A DNA stretch of 52,621 nucleotides, from IMG/VR virus record IMGVR_UViG_3300025769_000167, positions 1 to 52,621 of that record, one strand, 5' to 3'. The notes beneath the pieces are model-generated. The model searched no databases, was not told the DNA's origin, and was given only the letters and a program-made list of their open reading frames with translations. This document shows, in pieces, positions 34,288 through 40,746 of the stretch; the first letter of the stretch is position 1, and every line of letters starts with the position of its first letter. Position numbers and translations under genes: made by a program. This DNA comes from a virus.

Positions 34288-34739
34288 TGGAAGCACTTAA
34301 AAGCTACGTAGCTATTACGAAAACAATATTGAATTATCTTAATTCATTAGCGATTTCTAATGGTTACAACAGGTCACTCATGGAGTGGCTATTTAATACT
34401 GAAGGTACAGAGGAGATGAAAGCTATTGACGGAAGGTTTCCAATCTTTCTAAAAATGGCTATGCCTCATTACCATATAGAAGGAGTAGTTGCACCCATGC
34501 ACTACAGAACTGTATGGGAATGTGTACTCATAGGAGATGATGATACAGTTAACGAGAGTGCAACTGTTATCGTAGACATACCAGCAGAAGCTTACGAGTT
34601 ACTGCCTGATGTACCTGAGGTACAAAATATTACTGATGATGTCATGTCAGTATGGGAGAATATAAAACAGGAAGAGATGACAGAGAACTTCATTAAGGAA
34701 GTGGAGGAACTGTTGTCTAAAGAAAGCGAGGAAGAATGA
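34287..34739 (+). CDS. Early protein upstream of MoxR ATPase (150 aa)
   Basis: GTG start in TAGTG, stop overlapping the ATPase start as ATGA. Helical N-terminal part, a beta-rich centre (HYRTVWECVLIGDDDTVNES near 72-91) and an acidic helical end. Not recognised. Its position directly before the ATPase makes it a candidate adaptor. Confidence 0.55.
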   Translation: MEALKSYVAITKTILNYLNSLAISNGYNRSLMEWLFNTEGTEEMKAIDGRFPIFLKMAMPHYHIEGVVAPMHYRTVWECVLIGDDDTVNESATVIVDIPAEAYELLPDVPEVQNITDDVMSVWENIKQEEMTENFIKEVEELLSKESEEE

Positions 34740-35437
34740 CAAACGAAAATACAGTATGGTCTTTACTAGAAAAGGTCATACCACATACACCAAGACTATT
34801 GCTCTATGGTATACCTGGTACAGGTAAGTCATATCAAGCAAGTAATCTTAGTGTTAAGAAAGAACAACAAGTATACACTACTACATTGACTCACGATAGT
34901 ACGGCAGCAGAATTGATGGGACACTATGTTCCTACAGATACTGGTAGTTTTGAGTGGATTGATGGCTTAGGTATTAGAGCTTGGCGTGAAGGTGCAAGAT
35001 TAGTTATTAACGAGATAGACCATGCAGGTGCTGACGTAATGACTTTCTTACATGCCTTACTAGATGACCCACAGTTTGCGAAGTTCACACTTCCTAACAA
35101 GGAGAAGGAAACAGTTAGACCAGCTGATGGCTTTCAAGCAATAGCCACTATGAATGGTGTACCTAGTGACCTAGGTGATGCCTTACGTGACAGGTTCCCT
35201 GTAACAATGAAGATTGATACAGTCCACCCTGATGCACTTAATGTACTACCTAAGAACATACGTGCCGTATACAACGACTTTGAACATGATGCGTTCTCTA
35301 TTCGTAGATGGTCAGCGTTTGCTAACCTTATGAGTAGCGGCTTATCTAAAGAGGACAGCGTTCGTGCTGTGTTTCCTAACGAAAGTTCAATGATATTGGA
35401 AGCACTAGCATTACAAGAACATAATGATACGCAATGA
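34736..35437 (+). CDS. MoxR-type AAA+ ATPase (233 aa)
   Basis: Small AAA+ protein that couples ATP hydrolysis to remodelling of a partner. Motifs in order: Walker A GIPGTGKS (25-32), an MGHYVPTDTGSFEWIDG insert (61-77) as in MoxR/CobS proteins, Walker B LVINEID (89-95), sensor 1 ATMNG (137-141), arginine-finger DALRDRF (148-154) and sensor 2 SIRRWS (188-193). Shorter than usual MoxR proteins, with a reduced lid. The next gene, coupled by ATGA, is a VWA protein, the normal genetic partner of MoxR and CobS ATPases. Confidence 0.85.
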   Translation: MTNENTVWSLLEKVIPHTPRLLLYGIPGTGKSYQASNLSVKKEQQVYTTTLTHDSTAAELMGHYVPTDTGSFEWIDGLGIRAWREGARLVINEIDHAGADVMTFLHALLDDPQFAKFTLPNKEKETVRPADGFQAIATMNGVPSDLGDALRDRFPVTMKIDTVHPDALNVLPKNIRAVYNDFEHDAFSIRRWSAFANLMSSGLSKEDSVRAVFPNESSMILEALALQEHNDTQ

Positions 35438-37170
35438 GTGACCTGTTTAGTAAGGAGTTAGGTGCGTTAAACTTACCTACTACTCTTACTAACCTGTCCC
35501 TTATAGGTGACAGAGTTAGGAAACATAAGGTAGTAAGAAAGCATAACCTAACGCCTACTCCTAACAAGAGTGATTTAGTAATAGCTAGTTACCCTTATCT
35601 TAACAAGAAAGAGAGTGCTACTATATCAATCGCTACTGCAATGAAAAAGTATAATCTGTTTGCTAATATGAAGTTCCGTAGCAATGACAAAGTTGCTTTG
35701 CATACGGCACAGTACATGATAGCTCATAGATATGTTGTAAGCGACCAAGGTAAAATACTAAAAGCCATGGCTAATGGTTTAGGTTATAGTGGAAACCACG
35801 CACAAGTTAAGTTAAAAGAAATACTTGAAGCAAGACAACAAGAGGGTGACAACCTTACTGATAACGAGCTGAAGTTCCTTGACTATTGTAGTGTTCACTT
35901 ACCTTACTGTTCAGAAAATCATAACGATAGAATGAGTTCTACTGCTGTTGATATGTTACTAGAAGGTGCAAGTCTTGGAGAGGTAATGAGTTTTCTTGTT
36001 CCTCATACACCTTTCTATATGCACATTAAGAGACAAGAGGTAGTTAGTTACTGTGTTAGTGCATTACGATTGCACTATCCACCTAACTCTAATATACCTG
36101 AACAGTATTTACTTAAAGATGCTAAGCAGTTAACAGATACTGTTTCTCAACTGTTCAATATATGTGCTCATGCTAAGTCATACGTAAGAAGCCTACAACT
36201 TGTAGGAGAATACAAGTGGCATAGTGAATTACAGAGGTACAAAGGACGACCTCTTAGCAAAACACAGTTACGTAGGAGAGTTAATAAGGTAGTAAGAATA
36301 TTAACTCTTAAAGACTTAGACTATTGGGATAGGAAACGGATGTCTAAGTATGGATTTGCTGATAAAGATGGCGACTTAGATACAGAACAATCTATTCAAC
36401 TAGCAAGTGATGAGTATTTAGAAATGCTCCTTAAACAAAGCTTGACTGATGTTGATGATACTGTATTAACATTGCCTGATAATCTTAGCAAAGAGTTAGC
36501 TGATAATATTAAAGACTCAGCACAACAATACCATGACAGAAACCTTATTGATTACGCTATGGACGAAGGTGGTGTTCATGGTGTAGCTAAGATAAAACCA
36601 TTTGTTCCTAATCATAGGATACAAAAAGCAATTAGAGAAATTACTAGACGTAGTAGTGATACAGGTGTAGTGCCTAAGAAAATGTATCGCTTAACTACTG
36701 ATAGAAAAGTATTCAATGTTAAGTCTACTACCCTAGGTGGTAGCTTAATGATTGACTTTAGTGGCTCTATGAGTTGGAATGAACAAGATGTAAGAGAAGT
36801 AATTGACTTACTTCCTGCTGCTAACATAGCAGGTTACACAGGTTATGGTTACAAGAGAGATGACTGTGATGGCATGATAGAAGTAATTGCTAAAGACGGC
36901 AAATTAAATACTAAAGCTATTAGTAATCTCTATGAACATGGGTACAACTCTGTTGATTTAGATGCACTTAAATGGTTAGCTCAACAACCTGAGCCACGTA
37001 TCTGGATTAGTGACCAACAAGTTGTAGGTGTAGGAAGTGATGGTAGTGCTAGAAACTTACCATTAGAACTACGACATGAGATAGCACAGTTCATGATAAA
37101 GAATAATATAATCCCTATCAAGGCTAAAGAACTTGTTAAAAGATTAGCAAAACAATTAGCTAAACGCTAA
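35434..37170 (+). CDS. VWA-domain partner of the MoxR ATPase (578 aa)
   Basis: A helical N-terminal region of about 430 residues, then a C-terminal von Willebrand A domain whose metal-binding motif DFSGSMS starts at Asp441, followed by a helix (VREVIDLLPAANIAGY) and strands (YGYKRDDCDGMIEVIAKD, PRIWISDQQVVGVGSD). The architecture resembles CobT and other VWA partners of MoxR ATPases, which form metal-insertion or protein-remodelling complexes. No cobalamin genes are nearby, so a phage-specific target is more likely. A terminator follows. Confidence 0.8.
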   Translation: MSDLFSKELGALNLPTTLTNLSLIGDRVRKHKVVRKHNLTPTPNKSDLVIASYPYLNKKESATISIATAMKKYNLFANMKFRSNDKVALHTAQYMIAHRYVVSDQGKILKAMANGLGYSGNHAQVKLKEILEARQQEGDNLTDNELKFLDYCSVHLPYCSENHNDRMSSTAVDMLLEGASLGEVMSFLVPHTPFYMHIKRQEVVSYCVSALRLHYPPNSNIPEQYLLKDAKQLTDTVSQLFNICAHAKSYVRSLQLVGEYKWHSELQRYKGRPLSKTQLRRRVNKVVRILTLKDLDYWDRKRMSKYGFADKDGDLDTEQSIQLASDEYLEMLLKQSLTDVDDTVLTLPDNLSKELADNIKDSAQQYHDRNLIDYAMDEGGVHGVAKIKPFVPNHRIQKAIREITRRSSDTGVVPKKMYRLTTDRKVFNVKSTTLGGSLMIDFSGSMSWNEQDVREVIDLLPAANIAGYTGYGYKRDDCDGMIEVIAKDGKLNTKAISNLYEHGYNSVDLDALKWLAQQPEPRIWISDQQVVGVGSDGSARNLPLELRHEIAQFMIKNNIIPIKAKELVKRLAKQLAKR

Positions 37171-37188
37171 CTGTTGCCGACTAGAAAG

Positions 37189-37222
37189 AGAGAGGTGTCC
37201 TTCCACGCCTCTCTTTTTTTTT
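37189..37222 (+). terminator. Rho-independent terminator after the VWA gene
   Basis: AGAGAGG (37189-37195) pairs with CCTCTCT (37208-37214), with two further inner pairs, followed by nine T. Confidence 0.9.
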
Positions 37223-37230
37223 GTATATTA

Positions 37231-37243
37231 TATGCATATGCAT
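37231..37243. repeat. TATGCATATGCAT motif, copy 2
   Basis: Exact copy of the 13-mer at 31806, in the gap between the VWA terminator and the small helix-turn-helix gene. Confidence 0.45.
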
Positions 37244-37264
37244 AAGTTCTTTTTATTTTTTTTT

Positions 37265-37285
37265 CATATGCATATGCATACGCAT
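37265..37285. repeat. TATGCATATGCAT motif, copy 3, with a fourth degenerate half
   Basis: CATATGCATATGCAT followed by ACGCAT. It covers the -35 position of the promoter for the 80-aa gene, where an operator would act. Confidence 0.45.
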
Positions 37286-37295
37286 AACCATATGA

Positions 37296-37301
37296 TATAC
37301 T
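37296..37301 (+). promoter_or_regulatory. -10 box placing transcription start at the ATG (leaderless gene)
   Basis: TATACT ends 6 nt before the ATG at 37308, so transcription should begin at or next to the start codon. No Shine-Dalgarno sequence is present. Leaderless messages are common in actinobacteria. The -35 region is poor and is covered by the repeated 13-mer. Confidence 0.5.
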
Positions 37302-37307
37302 GTTTGT

Positions 37308-37550
37308 ATGAGTAATATAGAAAACTTGCTTACAAAAGCACTACAGGGAAAACAAGGAGGAGTAACTCCTTGGTATGAGAATATATCTAAAGAAGCTAAA
37401 CCCTTCATTGATGGTATAGAGCAGATGATAAAAGAAGGAAAGAAACCCAACGCATCAAGCGTAACAAGAATACTTAATGAAGAGTTAGGTGTTAAAGTTA
37501 GCCGTTCACGAGTAAGTGCATGGATGTATAAGTTGGATGAGAATGAATAA
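37308..37550 (+). CDS. Small helix-turn-helix protein (80 aa)
   Basis: The C-terminal half (NASSVTRILNEELGVKVSRS, then RVSAWMYKL, about 47-75) has the spacing of a helix-turn-helix with its recognition helix at SRSRVSAWM. The N-terminus is helical and basic. A phage regulator is likely, and the repeated 13-mer in front of this gene may be its own operator. The last 8 nt overlap the phosphoesterase gene. Confidence 0.6.
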   Translation: MSNIENLLTKALQGKQGGVTPWYENISKEAKPFIDGIEQMIKEGKKPNASSVTRILNEELGVKVSRSRVSAWMYKLDENE

Positions 37551-38586
37551 AGAGTTAGCAAAACTATTAGCTGAAGCAGAAAGCAACACTATTAAAGAGC
37601 TAAAAGATACTAATGTTAGATTACTTAAACAATTAGAAAGAGCTAAGGATAAGAAAGCTGACCTGATTGAAGCAGTATATAGTGCGGCTAAAGATGGTAT
37701 ATCAACACTTGATATACCTACTTTAAAAGCTCCACCTAAAAGTAAAAAGAAATACAAAGATGAAGAGATTTGTGTTCCTTTATTAAGTGACATTCAGTTA
37801 GCTAAGACAACTCCTACCTATAGTACTGAGATAGCAGAGGAGAGAGTGCTACGTTATGCTGATAAGATAATTAAAATTGCACGCATTCAGGGTGCAAACC
37901 ATAAGGTAAGAAAGTGTGCAGTGTTAGCACTCGGTGATATTGTAGAGGGAGAACTTATATTTCCTGGACAAGCACATCTTATTGATAGTTCCCTGTATAG
38001 GCAGGTCACTGTTGATGGTCCTAGAATACTATACGGTTTCTTTAGTAAACTATTAGCTGAGTTTGAAGAGGTAGATGTTTACTGGGTTATAGGAAACCAT
38101 GGCTCTCTAGGAGGTAGGGCAAGAAAAGACTACAATCCTGAGAGTAATGCTGATAGAATGTTAGGTAAGATATTGGAAACTATGTTTACTAATGAGAAAC
38201 GTATTAAGTTTATAGTACCAGATAACAACTGGTACTTAGTTGCTGACCTCGGTAGTAAATCTAAGTTCCTTTGCTTTCATGGAGATAACATTAGAGGTAG
38301 TATGGGACTACCATTCTATGGATATAACAAAAAAATTCTAGGATGGAAAGCTCTAGCTTCTAACGGATTAATGGAGGATTTCACTCACGCAGTCTGTGGT
38401 CACTATCATACACCTACTAATTTGTATATCAACGATATACGTGTATGGATTAATGGTAGTACAGAATCACATAATGGATATGCATTAGAACAATTAGCCA
38501 GTATGGGTAGACCATCACAGCATTGTTTGTTTGTTAAGCCTGACAAAGGTGTGACTGCTGAGTATTTAATAAACCTAGAGGAGTAG
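37543..38586 (+). CDS. Calcineurin-like metallophosphoesterase (347 aa)
   Basis: Two-metal phosphoesterase with all expected motifs: SDIQ (Asp83), GDIVEGE (Asp132), GNHG (Asn185-His186), FHGDN (His246) and GHYHT (His287, His289). A Lys/Glu-rich coiled coil precedes the domain. Closest in logic to SbcD/Mre11-type nucleases, though a phosphatase is possible. With the annealing-type protein two genes later it may form a DNA end-processing and recombination pair. The start at 37543 is preferred over 37516 because it makes a short overlap with the preceding stop. Confidence 0.8.
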   Translation: MNKELAKLLAEAESNTIKELKDTNVRLLKQLERAKDKKADLIEAVYSAAKDGISTLDIPTLKAPPKSKKKYKDEEICVPLLSDIQLAKTTPTYSTEIAEERVLRYADKIIKIARIQGANHKVRKCAVLALGDIVEGELIFPGQAHLIDSSLYRQVTVDGPRILYGFFSKLLAEFEEVDVYWVIGNHGSLGGRARKDYNPESNADRMLGKILETMFTNEKRIKFIVPDNNWYLVADLGSKSKFLCFHGDNIRGSMGLPFYGYNKKILGWKALASNGLMEDFTHAVCGHYHTPTNLYINDIRVWINGSTESHNGYALEQLASMGRPSQHCLFVKPDKGVTAEYLINLEE

Positions 38587-38587
38587 T

Positions 38588-38722
38588 ATGTCGCACATAT
38601 GTGTGAGTTGTGGTGATGCTTTATACTGTTACATGGGGTTTTTGCAATGCACTAACCCTATGTGCAGAAGGTATAAAGTAAAACAATTTACTTTAAACGT
38701 AGAGACATCTAAAATAAAATAA
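38588..38722 (+). CDS. Tiny zinc-ribbon protein (44 aa)
   Basis: Begins 1 nt after the phosphoesterase stop. Encodes CVSCGDALYCYMGFLQCTNP then MCRRYK, with CxxC and CxxxxC pairs that can hold one zinc. The tail is Lys-rich. Probably real because of position and the recurring small zinc-ribbon theme. Confidence 0.55.
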   Translation: MSHICVSCGDALYCYMGFLQCTNPMCRRYKVKQFTLNVETSKIK

Positions 38723-38742
38723 CAATTAAGAAGGAGGAGCTT

Positions 38743-39507
38743 ATGGGCTTTGATTTAAACAGTTACGAAACAGTAGAGGATAGACTAAAAAAGTTTTGGT
38801 CTGAATATCCTAACGGAAGAATAGATACATACATACAGAACATGGCTGATGATGGTACTTGGTGTGTCGTAGGAGCACATGTGTACAAAGATATAGAGGA
38901 TGAACGCTCAGTAAGTTCTGGCTATGCACAAGAATTTAAAGGACAGGGTGGCTTTGCTAATAAAGAAGCATGGCTAGAGAACTGTGAAACTTCTGCAATA
39001 GGTAGAGCTTTAGCTAACTGGAAGTACCAAGGTAGTGATAAAGCTAGACCATCAAGACAAGAAATGTCTAAGGTAACGCAGGGTAAAGCCCCAGTCAAAG
39101 AAAGTAAACCTACACCACAGGTAAAGAAACAAGCCCCTGTACAAGATAAAGTTGGTGGTCCAATTAAAATATTAACAGATGCAGGGTTTTCTATAAAGAC
39201 AACAGAACATGATAACGGTACTGTTGCTATAGATAACGTAGGTCTATGGTGTACATGTGGTGGTGGTGTGCAATACATACCATCAAGTGAAAAGAAATCA
39301 GAAAGGTCTCCTGACTTTAGATGCATCATGGCTAGTAAATGCACGACTGGTGACACTGTGGATGGAAAAGTATTTTCTAAATCATGGTGGGTTGATAACA
39401 AAGTTACACCCAATGCATGGAATGATTATGCTTCAGCTATAAATGGTGTTGTATTACCTAGTGCAAAATCTTTGGATGATGTTAAACCTGGAGAAGTACC
39501 CTTCTAA
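38743..39507 (+). CDS. Single-strand-annealing / ssDNA-binding type protein (254 aa)
   Basis: The N-terminal 95 residues follow a family frequent in actinophages, with YPNGRIDTYI (22-31), a strand-rich centre (GTWCVVGAHVYKD) and the signature ENCETSAIGRALAN (79-92). Such proteins are placed next to recombination genes and resemble Sak/ERF-type annealing proteins. A Pro/Lys linker (110-140) leads to a C-terminal domain with Cys170, Cys172, Cys194 and Cys200, a likely zinc site. AAGGAGGAG precedes the ATG. Annealing activity is inferred. Confidence 0.6.
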   Translation: MGFDLNSYETVEDRLKKFWSEYPNGRIDTYIQNMADDGTWCVVGAHVYKDIEDERSVSSGYAQEFKGQGGFANKEAWLENCETSAIGRALANWKYQGSDKARPSRQEMSKVTQGKAPVKESKPTPQVKKQAPVQDKVGGPIKILTDAGFSIKTTEHDNGTVAIDNVGLWCTCGGGVQYIPSSEKKSERSPDFRCIMASKCTTGDTVDGKVFSKSWWVDNKVTPNAWNDYASAINGVVLPSAKSLDDVKPGEVPF

Positions 39508-39522
39508 TTTATCGAAAGCACG

Positions 39523-39553
39523 AGCCGAGGCAGAAAGGATAACATCCTCGGCT
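39523..39553. terminator. Hairpin between convergent early and lysis genes
   Basis: AGCCGAGG (39523-39530) pairs with CCTCGGCT (39546-39553) over a 15-nt loop. Lies exactly between the ends of opposing gene sets. No clear T run on either side, so termination may need a factor. Confidence 0.55.
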
Positions 39554-39565
39554 ATGCTATTTGAA

Positions 39566-39853
39566 CTATTTGCTAATTTGTTTTTTAGCGTATGTCTTGA
39601 CAACTGCTAGTGCAGCACCACCACCAGCTAACGCAGCTAACTCTAAAGTATTTGCGTCAACGGATATTAAAGGTGCGACAACTAAAGCTCCAAGGAATGC
39701 TTCAACGAACGTCCATAATGTTCGTTCCAACATATCTTTTAAGTCTTCACTCATCTTATACTCCCACGAATCGGACCAAGGTGTCCACGCTACATCCTTC
39801 TTGAATGTACCATCTTGGTTTCTTGCTCTCTTTGATTTCTCAAACAAACTCAT
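39566..39853 (-). CDS. r1t-type holin candidate (95 aa)
   Basis: A basic N-terminus, then two hydrophobic segments (WTFVEAFLGALVVAPLISV near 47-65 and LELAALAGGGAALAVVKTYA near 70-89) and a KKQISK tail. The small-residue-rich second helix ending in Val-Lys fits the r1t-like holins of Gram-positive and actinobacterial phages, which let the lysin reach the wall. ATGA overlap with the lysin gene supports a holin-lysin pair. Confidence 0.7.
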   Translation of the reverse strand: MSLFEKSKRARNQDGTFKKDVAWTPWSDSWEYKMSEDLKDMLERTLWTFVEAFLGALVVAPLISVDANTLELAALAGGGAALAVVKTYAKKQISK

Positions 39854-40446
39854 TGTATCAATCTACCTTTCAACATGGCGTTAGTTTTAATAACATTACC
39901 ATTGATTTCTTGTAGTTTATCAAAGACTGTGCTAGCTAAGACAGTATGGTCTTTAGCTTTATTATCAACAGTAGGTTTACTTTCTAATAATTTATTTATA
40001 GTTGTGTACTCAATACTTACTGGCTTACCTTGTAGTAATTCACCTGCTACTTTTCTGTACATTTTCTTGTACGCCACAGCACTTGAACCTATGAAGCCGT
40101 CCTTAGATACATCTAAATCTTGTTGACTTTCTCCGACAATAAGACAACCCGAAGTATGCTCATCGGTGTTGCCAGTGTGTATCAGTATATAAGTAAAGTT
40201 AGGTACGTTCTGTACATGAAGCATACCATAGTGTGCGTTCTTGTATCTCTCTGTGTACTTAGCGTGGAATCCACCAGTCTTTCTAAACTCTATTGCGTAT
40301 TCACCTTCAGGTATGCAGGTCTCATGCATAACTTTTACTACTTGATACTGGTCTTCTAATGTATAACATTCAAATAAACCATCTATAAACAACAATCCGT
40401 TGGTAGCATCTGTACCAAATTGTGTCCTAACTACTGTGAGCTTCAC
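39850..40446 (-). CDS. DUF5675-type lysin candidate (198 aa)
   Basis: Residues about 1-115 match the DUF5675 pattern: a beta-rich start, CIPEGEYAIEFRKTGGFHAK near 45-64, then MLHVQNVPNFTYILIHTGN near 74-92 and SGCLIVG near 98-104. The conserved His and the Gly-Cys pair recall L,D-transpeptidase-like active sites, and the family occurs in lysis cassettes, so cell-wall cleavage is likely but its chemistry unproven. GTG start with GGAGG upstream. The C-terminal 60 residues may bind the wall or be a linker. Confidence 0.65.
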   Translation of the reverse strand: MKLTVVRTQFGTDATNGLLFIDGLFECYTLEDQYQVVKVMHETCIPEGEYAIEFRKTGGFHAKYTERYKNAHYGMLHVQNVPNFTYILIHTGNTDEHTSGCLIVGESQQDLDVSKDGFIGSSAVAYKKMYRKVAGELLQGKPVSIEYTTINKLLESKPTVDNKAKDHTVLASTVFDKLQEINGNVIKTNAMLKGRLIQ

Positions 40447-40556
40447 TTAAACCTCCATATTTACAGTGACACATAGTTACATGTGTTCCATTCTTATCTA
40501 TATAAGTATAGCATTTATTTTGTGCCACAACATCCACCACCACAACATCCACTCAT
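40427..40556 (-). pseudogene. Cysteine-rich microprotein with an apparent 1-nt frameshift
   Basis: ATG at 40556, with AAAGGAGAG 6 nt upstream, encodes MSGCCGGGCCGTK and then stops. One extra A in ACAAAATAAATG would explain this: in the +1 frame translation continues as NKCYTYIDKNG, then HVTMCHCKYGG, and ends at 40427, giving about 42 residues with seven cysteines and no early stop. Either a sequencing or assembly error in the A run, a real mutation, or a programmed +1 shift. The end overlaps the lysin gene start. Confidence 0.45.
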
Positions 40557-40557
40557 G

Positions 40558-40746
40558 CTACTCTCCTTTCCTAAATCCTATTGTTAATAGCCATACAGCT
40601 AATGTAATTAGGGTAGCAAGTCCTGTCACTTGTTGTGCAGAACCAGTCAATGTTAATGTTGCAATAACTAAACCGACAAGAGTCCAACTAAGGTTAAGTG
40701 TTTCCTTAATCGCATCTATTATCCAGTTGCCTAGTTTTTTAAACAT
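40558..40746 (-). CDS. Small two-helix membrane protein, holin-like (62 aa)
   Basis: Amphipathic start (MFKKLGNWIIDAIKETLN), then two hydrophobic segments (LSWTLVGLVIATLTLTG and ATLITLAVWLLTIGF) and a short basic end. Size and topology fit a holin or antiholin. It overlaps the acidic secreted protein gene by 8 nt, so the two are made together. Confidence 0.6.
   Translation of the reverse strand: MFKKLGNWIIDAIKETLNLSWTLVGLVIATLTLTGSAQQVTGLATLITLAVWLLTIGFRKGE

Noticed and set aside
37516-37542. Earlier start for the phosphoesterase
   Set aside because: Adds MHGCISWMR, which lies in the helix-turn-helix gene in another frame; the later ATG makes a normal short overlap.
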